A stretch of 64,000 bases of DNA from Hymenobacter aranciens. Lineage in GTDB: Bacteria > Bacteroidota > Bacteroidia > Cytophagales > Hymenobacteraceae. The stretch's first letter is position 1, and every line of letters begins with the position of its first letter. A program made the translations under genes and the position numbers. The notes beneath the pieces were generated by a model that was given only the letters and a program-made list of their open reading frames with translations, did not search any database and was not told the origin of the DNA. This document shows positions 53,935-61,818 of the stretch, piece after piece. The stretch covers positions 186,001 to 250,000 of the forward strand of contig NZ_JAUQSY010000007.1 in NCBI RefSeq assembly GCF_030580865.1. The letters are read 5' to 3'.

Positions 53935-56409
53935 CTACACCTCAACCTCGATACGGTTGGCAAGCTCAATGCGCGCATAGATTTGCTCACCGGCCATCGA
54001 GGTAAGTGTTACTGCCAGGGCAAATGGAATTTCTTCTTCTCGTTTCTCCCAGCCCTCATGAGCTGTTACAGCAAACAGAAGTTGGTCTGACGGCAGCTCA
54101 AATCCTTTTATAAAAGCCCAGTCCTTTTGCAAAGTGCTGTCCTGGCCTCTGATATTGTGAACGTAGTCATTCGTGCGTTTGCCTACCTGCCATGTGATGT
54201 TGTTGGTACCTGCCAGATTGGTTTGACGGTCTTCGCCACCGCTGTCGTTAGCTAAGGAGAATTTAATTCTGCCCTGGAACGAACCCATTGACTCCCCGAG
54301 CTTCGCCATCTGCCACTGTAAATGAGTGGATAGATAAGACCGTAAGTAACGACGAGTCCTGCGAGGCCGGGCGGCATAAGACAGCGTGACGTCAAGGCGA
54401 TAGAGTTCAGTATCACCGGGCCGTCCAATACCTGGGATATTGATGGAATAGATTTTCGCCTTCTTAGCCGTGATAGTATCCTCGGTAATGAAGGTCACGC
54501 GAGACTCGTTGTTTTCAGTAGCCCGTTCCAAATCCGGGATGCCATACCCTAGCGTCCTGAAATGAAACAGTTTGTTTGACACAGCGTCATTTTCCGCGTA
54601 GTCGGGCCAACGTGCGGATTGGGCAATCAACGCGCGGTACAGCAGTGTCTTACTTGTTGGGAATTGAGCCTGTAATACAGCGGCGATATGAGTTACTTTG
54701 GGTGCGGCGAAGGACGTACCCACGACGTCACGACTGATGGCCGGATAGCCCCCAGCGACGGACGACACCAGTTCTGGGCTGGCATCTGGATGCGTTACAA
54801 AAAGCCCAGCGCTGTTTTGCACAGTATCGCCACCATATTCCACAACATCGGGCTTGACCATGCCCCACATGCCCAGGCCCGTTCTGGTGAAGGCAGAAGG
54901 ATAATCCCTGTCGCCAAAGGAAGTATGGGTACCAGTGTTGACCTTGTCGAAACAAACCGAGCCTACCGTAATTGCTTGACAACTCTGTGCAGGGTTACCT
55001 ATTCGACTCGCCGCGTCACCCAAATAAGCCGGGTAGGTATTTCTTGCCAAATGCTGAGCTAAGCCTACGCGTGTTGGCAAACTAGCGGTAGTTTCTATGT
55101 TTCCAGCGCATACGATGAAAAGCACATCCTCGGAGTAGCTGAGTTGGTCTATTTCAGCAGCCCACGCAGACATATGCACTAACCGGCACGGGATGGGCGT
55201 ATGTACCGACATGTTATAAATGCGTGTCGGTTTGTGGTCTGCCACAATTTGCTGCATCAGTTCCGGCAGATAGACCTTTTTGTTGAGTTCTCCGTTGGGT
55301 CCTTCTAGGATGCGAGCATTTTGAATCCAGGCAACGGGCTGATATGTGCCAGTTGTAGGAATCTGATTTGGATACAGTATTGCTCCCGCAACCCGGGTGC
55401 CGTGCCCGCCTCCCGTAACAGAATCAATGTAGGATGTGTCGTATAGTACATACGAAGTTGACATATCCATTGCAGGGGCAAGCAGTCGATGCCCTACTTG
55501 CACGCCACTATCAATGACGCAAACCTTAGGCGCATCGGCTGCCGGCGCAAGGATGGTTGGATTGTAGTGTACCTCCTGGACAGTACCGTTGTTGTTTATG
55601 CGGGACGTTATGTCATGTTCCTTAATCTCCCACACATAGGGAAGATGGAAGAACAGGCTTTTAACGCCGCTCCCGGGAATTTTCACGCGACAGCTGGCGC
55701 TGTCTGCTACTTCTATTAGGCTGGATTCGATACTACCACCGTTAGATTGCACTACGGCTGCCAACTGCGCTTTGCGGGGCTCGCTTATAGCCTCGTATTC
55801 GTCGTTTTCCCGCTCCCAGGCGGCTTGTTGCCGGAGTGTCGCACCAGCGGGGGGGAAGACAGGCATTTTTGCCCCGATGTTGATGGAGACGTCTATCCAG
55901 CATTCCTCCTCGTCCTCGATTGTATCCCAGCGGGCCAGCAGTTCCTGGGAGACGACGTTTTCCAAGCTGCGCTCCCGGGTCTCCACTTTCCATAGTGCGG
56001 CTACACCCAACACGCCGTCGGTGCTGCCGGCTATCATCTGATTGAGCTTATCGGTTAGCTGCGGAATGTCACTCGATAAGGAGGCCGCGATTACAAAACC
56101 ATTTTCCTCCTCCGAAACGATTTCAATACCCCATGCTTTCAACTGGTCATAGTTGAAGGCTTTGGGGTCTACCTGGAGAAACAGCGGAATCATTTCGCCT
56201 GAAGCGGTGAGCAATCCATCTTCTTCGCCTTCTCTTATAATTTCCTCCCACTTTTGACGGGCATCGTCCAACTGCTGCTTCAGGTTTCCACCGTGAGCAG
56301 GCATGTTCTCTCTGTTTCTGTCTGTTTGTGGGCTTCGGCCGCCACCGGATTTTCCTTTGTAGCTACCGAATACGGTATTGACAAACTGCAAATGTGGGAA
56401 TTGGGGCAT
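53935..56409 (-). CDS. ietS: Subtilisin-like S8 serine protease of an IetAS-type defence pair
   Basis: An 824-residue cytosolic protease with no signal peptide. The S8 catalytic residues are all present: Asp300 in VCVIDSG, His336 in GGGHGTRVAGA and Ser566 in VVGTSFAAP, with the oxyanion Asn437 in CAGN. The N-terminal ~280 residues are a family-specific region beginning PHLQFVN ... GGGRSPQTDRNRENMPAHGG, seen in IetS-type proteases. The C-terminal ~200 residues are beta-rich. It follows an AAA+ ATPase gene by 8 bases. IetA/IetS were first described in plasmid incompatibility and stability and are now listed among anti-phage systems. A/T-rich codons differ from the surrounding GC-rich genes, suggesting acquired cargo. 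Confidence 0.85.
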   Translation of the reverse strand: MPQFPHLQFVNTVFGSYKGKSGGGRSPQTDRNRENMPAHGGNLKQQLDDARQKWEEIIREGEEDGLLTASGEMIPLFLQVDPKAFNYDQLKAWGIEIVSEEENGFVIAASLSSDIPQLTDKLNQMIAGSTDGVLGVAALWKVETRERSLENVVSQELLARWDTIEDEEECWIDVSINIGAKMPVFPPAGATLRQQAAWERENDEYEAISEPRKAQLAAVVQSNGGSIESSLIEVADSASCRVKIPGSGVKSLFFHLPYVWEIKEHDITSRINNNGTVQEVHYNPTILAPAADAPKVCVIDSGVQVGHRLLAPAMDMSTSYVLYDTSYIDSVTGGGHGTRVAGAILYPNQIPTTGTYQPVAWIQNARILEGPNGELNKKVYLPELMQQIVADHKPTRIYNMSVHTPIPCRLVHMSAWAAEIDQLSYSEDVLFIVCAGNIETTASLPTRVGLAQHLARNTYPAYLGDAASRIGNPAQSCQAITVGSVCFDKVNTGTHTSFGDRDYPSAFTRTGLGMWGMVKPDVVEYGGDTVQNSAGLFVTHPDASPELVSSVAGGYPAISRDVVGTSFAAPKVTHIAAVLQAQFPTSKTLLYRALIAQSARWPDYAENDAVSNKLFHFRTLGYGIPDLERATENNESRVTFITEDTITAKKAKIYSINIPGIGRPGDTELYRLDVTLSYAARPRRTRRYLRSYLSTHLQWQMAKLGESMGSFQGRIKFSLANDSGGEDRQTNLAGTNNITWQVGKRTNDYVHNIRGQDSTLQKDWAFIKGFELPSDQLLFAVTAHEGWEKREEEIPFALAVTLTSMAGEQIYARIELANRIEVEV

Positions 56410-56417
56410 TGTGAGGA

Positions 56418-57425
56418 TTAGGTGTTTTCGATGGTGGAAATTTCTTGGTAGGCCTGTTCGAGGTGTTCGGCCGTCACAAACTTATCATAGCTAAGTATGC
56501 ATTGCTTAGCTGCATCATTCGCAATTTTAACCACTTGCGCAGCAGACATTCCTGTTAGTTTTTCGGCGAACCTATACAGGTAAATATAAGGGCTAACATC
56601 TATGCCACTGAGTGACCTATCCAGTAAGCGGACAATCTCATCAATGCCTGGACGCTTTATCTCTAATACTTCGTCAAACCGCCGAAATAGTGCCTTGTCC
56701 AGCGAATTCTCAAGATTAGTTGTAGCAACCAATAAGCCAGGCGCTTGATATTCTTCCAGCAAAAATAGGAGCATATTTACCAACCTGAACATCTCGCCTA
56801 CGTCCTGGCCATATGTTCTTGATTTTGCGATGAAATCACACTCGTCAAGCAGCAAAACACAAGGCACATCTTTGGTGCTCTCGAATATAGTGCGCAGATT
56901 ATTGGCTGACTCGCCTAAAAAAGAGGACATTAAGCTATCAAACTGCACTTTGTAAAAAGGCAATCCAATATCCCAGGCCAACCGCTCGGCCCCCATGCTC
57001 TTACCACAACCAGGTGCGCCGTACAGCAATATCTTCTGTCGAGGACGTAAGCCGTGCTCAGCCAACCGCTTTCGGGAAACAAACTCTTTTTCCAGTCGAG
57101 TGATGCGTTCTTCTACTTCTGGCGACAGTACCATGTGGTGGCGTAACTGCTCACGAGGCACCTCCACCATGAGCGGCAACTGATGCCGCCGGCTAACAGG
57201 TAGCTCGACTAACTTGTGTGTCGTAGTCTGCCTGCTGAGAGAGGTCGATGGAGTGATTTCAGCGGAGTGCTTGGTAGCACTAAGCATATTCTCCAGCTCT
57301 GCTACAAGTACATTGTGTCCCTTACGGCGCTCTTCATCCATGATGGAGCGAGCCACGCCTAACAAATCATTGTTGGGCTGGAGCTGAATGGACCGGAAGA
57401 GCCGTTTGATGGTTTCTGATTTCAT
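56418..57425 (-). CDS. ietA: AAA+ ATPase of an IetAS-type defence pair
   Basis: A 335-residue AAA+ ATPase, first gene of the pair. Walker A is GAPGCGKS at residues 136-143, Walker B LLLDE at 191-195, sensor 1 in VATTN at 233-237 and an arginine-finger region in LFRRFDEVLEI. A short helical N-terminal domain (residues 1-90) precedes. The arrangement, size and partner match IetA. A plausible role is to sense phage infection and present substrate to, or switch on, the IetS protease. Codons are A/T-rich. The upstream 57426-57572 gap holds the repressor's terminator; a clear promoter was not found. Confidence 0.85.
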   Translation of the reverse strand: MKSETIKRLFRSIQLQPNNDLLGVARSIMDEERRKGHNVLVAELENMLSATKHSAEITPSTSLSRQTTTHKLVELPVSRRHQLPLMVEVPREQLRHHMVLSPEVEERITRLEKEFVSRKRLAEHGLRPRQKILLYGAPGCGKSMGAERLAWDIGLPFYKVQFDSLMSSFLGESANNLRTIFESTKDVPCVLLLDECDFIAKSRTYGQDVGEMFRLVNMLLFLLEEYQAPGLLVATTNLENSLDKALFRRFDEVLEIKRPGIDEIVRLLDRSLSGIDVSPYIYLYRFAEKLTGMSAAQVVKIANDAAKQCILSYDKFVTAEHLEQAYQEISTIENT

Positions 57426-57536
57426 GATTTTACGTGTGGGGCTGCTACTTCGGCCCCAACAACAATGACCGGATAATTCTCTCGAATTTAGTGAAAACCG
57501 GCGAAATTAACTAATTTTTTTAGGGTTTTAGTTGCG

Positions 57537-57566
57537 GGAAAAACAGGCCCGTCGGAGTTGCCTGTT
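57537..57566 (-). terminator. Intrinsic terminator of the repressor gene
   Basis: On the minus strand a 7-bp stem (57566-57560 with 57548-57542) is followed by a T run. It lies 7 bases beyond the repressor stop codon and separates it from ietA. Confidence 0.55.
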
Positions 57567-57572
57567 ATAGTA

Positions 57573-58043
57573 TCAATTAGGGCGGCCGTAGCTGCTACGC
57601 AGCAGGTTGATAGTTTCGTCCTTCGCAGCAATCAGCTCATCCTTGAGCTTGAGCTGCTCACGTAGGTGGTCGTTGTCCTTCTGGGAGGCGGCAAGCTCAC
57701 GCCGGCACTCTTCCAGGGTCACGTTATTGTTGATGGTGTTGTGGTTGCCAGTGTTGTTCTGAACAGTGCCTTTATTTTTTGAATTATTGATGTTGGTAGT
57801 CGTTCCGGCTTCAGCGGAAAGGAAGGGCTCACCTTCGCCAGTGATGAGCCAATGTGAATTCACGCTCGGAAAATGACGCAGTACTTTGGCTAAGTATTCA
57901 TGCCTCGGCTCTGTCTGTCTGCTGCCTATATAGTTCTGCGTATTGGTCGGACTCTCACCAATCATTTCGCTAAATGCTCTTGCGCTTGGTGCATAGCTTT
58001 CTACCAGAAATTTTAGCCGCTGGTTGATAGTGGATTGGCTCAA
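57573..58043 (-). CDS. Phage CI-like repressor with coiled-coil tail
   Basis: A DNA-binding protein with an N-terminal helix-turn-helix (INQRLKFLVESYAPSARAFS, then GESPTNTQNYIGSRQTEPRH) followed by VNSHWLITGEGEPF, the usual end of Bacteroidota CI-type domains. An Asn/Thr-rich linker and a C-terminal coiled coil (LREQLKLKDELIAAKDETIN) follow, in place of a peptidase domain. I see no ATG; TTG 58043 gives 156 residues. TTG 58073 would add 10 residues but would lie inside an operator-like palindrome. It is divergent from the run of small genes at 58174 and probably controls both itself and them. Confidence 0.78.
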   Translation of the reverse strand: MSQSTINQRLKFLVESYAPSARAFSEMIGESPTNTQNYIGSRQTEPRHEYLAKVLRHFPSVNSHWLITGEGEPFLSAEAGTTTNINNSKNKGTVQNNTGNHNTINNNVTLEECRRELAASQKDNDHLREQLKLKDELIAAKDETINLLRSSYGRPN

Positions 58044-58055
58044 TTTTGATGCTAT

Positions 58056-58126
58056 TTTGGTTTTGTAAACCAAATGGTGTGAACCAAATTTGGTTTAACG
58101 GGCGTATGTTTGCGTCGTGACACGAC
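58056..58126. promoter_or_regulatory. Operator region with three palindromes and a -7 element
   Basis: Palindrome 1 (58056-58074) is TTTGGTTT-TGT-AAACCAAA. Palindrome 2 (58082-58095) is AACCAAATTTGGTT, with the same half-site. TATGTTTG at 58105-58112 matches the Bacteroidota -7 box for the rightward genes, and palindrome 2 covers its -33 region. Palindrome 3 (58114-58126), GTCGTG-A-CACGAC, lies at the expected start of transcription. The likely binder is the divergent CI-like repressor. Confidence 0.68.
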
Positions 58127-58173
58127 AATGCACCTGCAATAAAGCAAGGGCGAAATGAAATCACGCAAACACG

Positions 58174-58578
58174 ATGGAAGCGCAAGCCGCCTATGGCCCC
58201 GGTGTGGCCGTGCCTGACTACCGCGAACTAGCCGCCCCGCTGGCCGCCTGGCTGGTCGGGCTGGGGTTTCAGGCCGTCGTCGGCCCCGCCCCCGACAGCC
58301 CCCACTATGTGAACCTCACGGCCCTGTGGCAGACCTCCACCGGCGAGACGTTCGAGGTGCGGCTGATGGCCCAGCGCGGCTGGGCCCTGTGCGACTGCCT
58401 CAAAACCATCGGCCCGTTCACCTACGCCTGTTTCGCCCGGACGCTGGTCGAGAGCCTGGCCGAGGTGCAGTGGCTGCTGCTGCGCAACTACGCCTTCTGC
58501 CGCGCCCGCCAGGCTGCCGGGGCGGATTTGCCCAGCGCCCCTGGCTTGGCCGCCGTGCCCGTCGAGTCGCATCCCTAA
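58174..58578 (+). CDS. Hypothetical island protein, 134 residues (paralog of 59479 product)
   Basis: First gene of the rightward run, 62 bases after the -7 element. Soluble; mixed strands and helices: LAAPLAAWLVGLGFQAVVG, then YVNLTALWQTSTGETFEVRL and a C-terminal ESLAEVQWLLLRNYAFCRAR. The C-terminal part is clearly like that of the protein at 59479 (KLAEVRHLLLNNRKYKAARQ), so the two are paralogs. The function is unknown; such genes are typical passengers in Bacteroidota integrative elements. Confidence 0.7.
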   Translation: MEAQAAYGPGVAVPDYRELAAPLAAWLVGLGFQAVVGPAPDSPHYVNLTALWQTSTGETFEVRLMAQRGWALCDCLKTIGPFTYACFARTLVESLAEVQWLLLRNYAFCRARQAAGADLPSAPGLAAVPVESHP

Positions 58579-58599
58579 GCTCCATCACTTTTCTGGCTT

Positions 58600-58866
58600 A
58601 TGCACGCCCCCCTCACCACTCCCCGGCAGCAGTACTACCAGCTCATGGCGCTGGTGTGCGAAGACCTGCCCACCACCGCCGTCGATACGCTCGTGCGCCA
58701 GGGCCACGAAGCCACGGCCGAGCAGCTGCGCGCCGTGCGCCAGAGCCGCAAAACGCACCTGGGCTGGCTGATTGACCTGGTGCGGGTGGGGCTGCCTGAT
58801 TTCGTCATTCCCGCCGAACTGCTGCCGGTCGTGCCGGTGCGCCGGCCGGCCCCGCTCTTTCACTAG
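58600..58866 (+). CDS. Hypothetical island protein, 88 residues
   Basis: A small helical protein (MHAPLTTPRQQYYQLMALVC, then AVDTLVRQGHEATAEQLRAV and LGWLIDLVRVGLPDFVI). The helix pattern could be a small DNA-binding bundle, but I see no standard motif. It is 21 bases after the previous gene and probably in the same operon. Confidence 0.65.
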   Translation: MHAPLTTPRQQYYQLMALVCEDLPTTAVDTLVRQGHEATAEQLRAVRQSRKTHLGWLIDLVRVGLPDFVIPAELLPVVPVRRPAPLFH

Positions 58867-58889
58867 TTCACCCTTCACCATCTCACCTC

Positions 58890-59156
58890 ATGCGCCTGAA
58901 TACCGACCCGGCGACCCCGCCCAAGCTGCCCAACATCCTGGAGCTGCACGAACTCATCTCGCCCACCGGGCTGCTGCCCGAAAACCTGGTGAAGCTGCTG
59001 CCCGAAGCGGAGCTGGAGCGCCGCTGCCACGAAATCAACCTCACGCACCCGCACTACCAGGAAGAAACGCCGGTGGTGCTGCGCCTGGAGCGCGCCCGCC
59101 GGCAGCACCTGCGCGGCGGGGTGATGCAGGTGGTGCACCGCCAAAAGGTCGCCTGA
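58890..59156 (+). CDS. Hypothetical island protein, 88 residues
   Basis: A small charged protein (MRLNTDPATPPKLPNILELH, then LPENLVKLLPEAELERRCHE and a basic VVLRLERARRQHLRGG end). No known domain. It is 23 bases after the 58600 gene and its stop is 2 bases before the next ATG, so these genes form an operon. Confidence 0.62.
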   Translation: MRLNTDPATPPKLPNILELHELISPTGLLPENLVKLLPEAELERRCHEINLTHPHYQEETPVVLRLERARRQHLRGGVMQVVHRQKVA

Positions 59157-59158
59157 CG

Positions 59159-59476
59159 ATGGGCAAGCAACTGTTTTTCCCGCCCATCTCGCTCACCGAT
59201 GCCGCCACCGGCAAGCGGGTGCGCGTCGATTCGCTGCCCGCTGGTGCCGCCCTGGTGCCGGTGCCGCAGCCCATTCTCGGCTACGCCTACCAGCGCGGGC
59301 ACCTCACGGTGTACGTCAACGGCACGATGCCGCCCGCGCTGCGCACGGCGCTGCAGGAAGGCTACACCGACCAGGAAGTGCTGCTCGTGGACGAGCTGCC
59401 AGCCGGCATTCAGGAAGTCGATTGGACGGACTGCCGGCGCGATTTCCATCTGTTGCTCCCTAAAAAAACTGCCTGA
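59159..59476 (+). CDS. Hypothetical island protein, 105 residues
   Basis: ATG 59159 gives MGKQLFFPPISLTDAATGKR, beta-rich throughout (VRVDSLPAGAALVPVPQPIL; GYAYQRGHLTVYVNGTMPPA; EVLLVDELPAGIQEVDW). No family recognised. The ORF is open further upstream in this frame, but those codons overlap the two preceding genes and look noncoding. It stops 2 bases before the next gene. Confidence 0.62.
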   Translation: MGKQLFFPPISLTDAATGKRVRVDSLPAGAALVPVPQPILGYAYQRGHLTVYVNGTMPPALRTALQEGYTDQEVLLVDELPAGIQEVDWTDCRRDFHLLLPKKTA

Positions 59477-59478
59477 GC

Positions 59479-59871
59479 ATGCACGCCCCCGCCCCCACGC
59501 CGGCCCCCGACCGGCCCCGCAACCTGGCTCCGGAGCTGCGCCCGGCGCTGGAGCGCCTCGGCTTCGTGGTGCAGGTAATCGCCTCGCCCGCGCAAACGCT
59601 GCTCATGGCCACGTGGCTCCAGGACGAGCACAGCACCTACCGGGTGCTATACATCTACCACGCGGCCACCGATGCCGACCGGCCGCTGAGCTACGTCAGC
59701 GTGCAGCACTGGGGGCGGCCGGGGGTGCAGGACCTGGTGACGGACACCCACGTGTGCAAGCTGGCCGAGGTGCGCCACTTGCTGCTCAACAACCGCAAGT
59801 ACAAAGCCGCCCGGCAGGCCGCCCTCGACGCCGGCACCCTGCTCCCCGCTGACCAACTCGCTACCCGCTAA
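59479..59871 (+). CDS. Hypothetical island protein, 130 residues (paralog of 58174 product)
   Basis: A soluble protein with a Pro-rich start, strands FVVQVIASPAQTLLMATWLQ and YRVLYIYHAATDADRPLSYV, and a C-terminal helix CKLAEVRHLLLNNRKYKAAR. The last ~40 residues and the overall order match the product of 58174, so a duplication within the operon is likely. The function is unknown. Confidence 0.7.
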   Translation: MHAPAPTPAPDRPRNLAPELRPALERLGFVVQVIASPAQTLLMATWLQDEHSTYRVLYIYHAATDADRPLSYVSVQHWGRPGVQDLVTDTHVCKLAEVRHLLLNNRKYKAARQAALDAGTLLPADQLATR

Positions 59872-59889
59872 CCACTACCCCCTGACGCC

Positions 59890-60282
59890 ATGCTGCTCGA
59901 CATTCCTTCCCGCCAGGATTTTGAAACCCTCACGGCCAAGCTCGACGCCGCGCTGAGCCTGCTCAGCCAGGTGGCCGCCCGGCCCAGCCCCGACGATTTC
60001 ATGAGCCTGGAGCAGGTAGCCGCCTACACCGGCTTCGACCGCCGCACCGTGGAGCAGTGGCGCACCCAGGGCCGCTACAACGCCCAGGGCCGGAAAGTGT
60101 ATTTGCAAGGCTACGAGTTCAGCGGCCGCTGGCGCTTCAAGCGGGCCGACGTGGAAGCCTTCGGGCTGGGCATCGGCGTACTCGAGCCCGCCACGACGGC
60201 CGGCGAGCGGCCCGCGCCGGCCAGGAAAGCACCCTCTAAAAAGCCAGTGCCCTCGGAAAAGGCGCTGCGCCGCGTGGCCTGA
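59890..60282 (+). CDS. Excisionase/MerR-like helix-turn-helix protein
   Basis: A 130-residue protein. After a helical start (residues 1-35) comes a HTH_17-type winged helix: DDFMSLEQVAAYTGFDRRTV, EQWRTQGRYNAQGRKVYLQG and SGRWRFKRADVEAFGLG, with the tyrosine-rich wing. The tail is Ala/Lys/Pro-rich. Such proteins act as recombination directionality factors or small regulators in integrative elements. It is 18 bases after the previous gene. Confidence 0.8.
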   Translation: MLLDIPSRQDFETLTAKLDAALSLLSQVAARPSPDDFMSLEQVAAYTGFDRRTVEQWRTQGRYNAQGRKVYLQGYEFSGRWRFKRADVEAFGLGIGVLEPATTAGERPAPARKAPSKKPVPSEKALRRVA

Positions 60283-60299
60283 TGGGAACGGCGCGGCAC

Positions 60300-60587
60300 T
60301 TAGGCAGCTACCCGCTGCAGGAGCTCCAGCACGTCGCGCACCTGCGCCGTGCGCTGGTCCCACTGCGCGTGCATGGGCGGTTTGGTGCGCAGCTGGCTGC
60401 GCAGCTCCTCGCGCCGGGTGCGCAGGGGCTCGTCGGGCAGGGCGGCAGGCGGAATGGCGCGCAGGGCCCAGCGGGCGGCGTCCTCGGCCATGCCCAGGGC
60501 CGTCCAGTTCGTGGAACCCTCGGGCGTCAGGCGGCTCAGCAGAGTCCGGTAGGACTCCAATTCGGCTAAGTGGTCAAGCAGTTGCAT
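60300..60587 (-). CDS. Hypothetical island protein, 95 residues, minus strand
   Basis: A small helical protein (MQLLDHLAELESYRTLLSRL, then GMAEDAARWALRAIPPAALP, LRTRREELRSQLRTK and AQVRDVLELLQRVAA). The plus-strand frame over the same bases is Gly/Gln/Val-rich and looks like a shadow, so I prefer this one. It is the only leftward gene within this run and is divergent from 60675. Confidence 0.58.
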   Translation of the reverse strand: MQLLDHLAELESYRTLLSRLTPEGSTNWTALGMAEDAARWALRAIPPAALPDEPLRTRREELRSQLRTKPPMHAQWDQRTAQVRDVLELLQRVAA

Positions 60588-60674
60588 AGCGAATAGGTAC
60601 TAGAGTGTGAGCTACAAAGGTACCCGATTGGCCTGAGTAATAAATGTTGGCACTATTAATTTTTCCTTCTTCTC

Positions 60675-61013
60675 ATGATTAGACTCTACACTTCCTGCCC
60701 GGCCGACCTGGGCGTGCAGGGCTTGGCCATCGCGCTGAGCCACAATTTTAATTTGCCGGTCGATGTGCTGCCACTCTCGCTGCTGCCGGCCCCCGATACC
60801 GAGCGCCGGCAGGCGCTGCGCGTCGAGCGCGCCGAACTCGTGGAGGCGCTGCAGCGGGCCGAGTGGAGCCTGGAGCAGTACCGCACCGGTCAGTGGCAGC
60901 CCGACGCCGGCCACCAGAACGGGCTGGAGTTCGACCGCCAGGCGTTGCTCACCCGCCGCGAGGCCATCGACCGCGTGCTGGGCGCGGAGAAGGGAGGGGT
61001 GGGCCGTGGGTAA
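60675..61013 (+). CDS. Hypothetical island protein, 112 residues
   Basis: MIRLYTSCPADLGVQGLAIA, then NLPVDVLPLSLLPAPDTERR and a long helix RAELVEALQRAEWSLEQY. The last part (DRQALLTRREAIDRVLG) is also helical. No family recognised. Its stop overlaps the GTG start of the next gene by 8 bases, suggesting coupled translation. It probably has its own promoter in the gap after the leftward gene, but none is clear. Confidence 0.65.
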   Translation: MIRLYTSCPADLGVQGLAIALSHNFNLPVDVLPLSLLPAPDTERRQALRVERAELVEALQRAEWSLEQYRTGQWQPDAGHQNGLEFDRQALLTRREAIDRVLGAEKGGVGRG

Positions 61014-61296
61014 GAAGATTCACAAGGACGTGTCGCTGACGGCCGCCCTGGCGCCCTACTTCCGCATTTTCGTGGCCAACTGGAACACGGACGTGGAGGG
61101 CCGGCCCACCACGCCTACCGTGGAAATCCTCTATGAGGAATCGGATGACGAGGGCACGGCATTCAGCCTCTGGTTCAAAAGCCGGGCCTGGGCGTATGCC
61201 TTCGGCGCTGATTGGGGCATTGCGCTGGTGCAGCACATCAATCCGATGATTGCGCAGGGTGTGAAACCAGTGGAGGAGGGGCCGGACCATGCATAA
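61006..61296 (+). CDS. Hypothetical island protein, 96 residues
   Basis: GTG 61006 follows a good AGAAGGGAGGGG ribosome site and gives MGKKIHKDVSLTAALAPYFR, then IFVANWNTDVEGRPTTPTVE and AFSLWFKSRAWAYAFGADWG. It is a small alpha/beta protein with several Trp residues; no domain is recognised. It overlaps the previous gene by 8 bases and the next by 8 bases. Confidence 0.65.
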   Translation: MGKKIHKDVSLTAALAPYFRIFVANWNTDVEGRPTTPTVEILYEESDDEGTAFSLWFKSRAWAYAFGADWGIALVQHINPMIAQGVKPVEEGPDHA

Positions 61297-61504
61297 GTCC
61301 GAAGCTCCCGCTCTGGTCGCCACCGGCTGCATCACGGGCTGGCTGGCCTTGCTCACGCTTAAGCTGGCCGGCTTCGCGCCGGTGGCCACCTGGTCATGGT
61401 GGTGGGTGTGGGCCCCGCTCTGGTGGTGGCCCGCCTGGCTGCTGCTGCGCACGGCCGGCCGCTGGCTGGGCTACTTCATCCGAACCCGTTTGCTCCGCCG
61501 CTGA
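61289..61504 (+). CDS. Small membrane protein, 71 residues, Trp-rich
   Basis: Two hydrophobic helices, VATGCITGWLALLTLKLAG and TWSWWWVWAPLWWWPAWLLL, are followed by a basic end (RTAGRWLGYFIRTRLLRR). An inner-membrane location with the basic tail in the cytosol is likely. Its ATG overlaps the preceding stop, so it is co-translated. Function unknown. Confidence 0.62.
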   Translation: MHKSEAPALVATGCITGWLALLTLKLAGFAPVATWSWWWVWAPLWWWPAWLLLRTAGRWLGYFIRTRLLRR

Positions 61505-61671
61505 TGCCTGAGCCGTTCTTTTCTTCCACCCCTACGCTACCCGCTGGTACTGCCTGCCTGGCCCGGCACGCACGCCCCCACCGGCGGGTAGCATCAGGCT
61601 GCCATCGCGCCCCTGGGCGCGGCCCCCCGGCCGGGCAGGTAGTGTATCTACCCGCCCCGTCGTCTAACTGA
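61504..61671 (+). CDS. Possible small protein, 55 residues
   Basis: ATG 61504 overlaps the TGA of the previous gene (ATGA-like junction). The product MPEPFFSSTPTLPAGTACLA ... YLPAPSSN is rich in Pro, Arg, His and Ala, with no predicted structure. It may be noncoding. The arrangement alone supports it. Confidence 0.3.
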   Translation: MPEPFFSSTPTLPAGTACLARHARPHRRVASGCHRAPGRGPPAGQVVYLPAPSSN

Positions 61672-61725
61672 AGACCAGCCGTTTTCACTTTTCAGGTAAG
61701 GAGTGTTTTAACGTCACGGCTGATG

Positions 61726-61775
61726 CCGGCTCGAAGCCGGTCGGGTGCGCTATGGCCTTGCCACATCGGCAAGGC
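61726..61775. promoter_or_regulatory. Double hairpin leader upstream of the 61819 gene
   Basis: Hairpin 1: 6-bp stem (61726-61731 with 61735-61740). Hairpin 2: 8-bp stem (61755-61762 with 61768-61775). No T run follows, so these are not simple terminators. The start codon is 43 bases further on. A structured 5' leader or a protein-binding site is possible. Confidence 0.45.
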
Positions 61776-61818
61776 TTGGATTCTTATTGCCCATTCTCAA
61801 CCTCTTTCCCTGTTTGTT

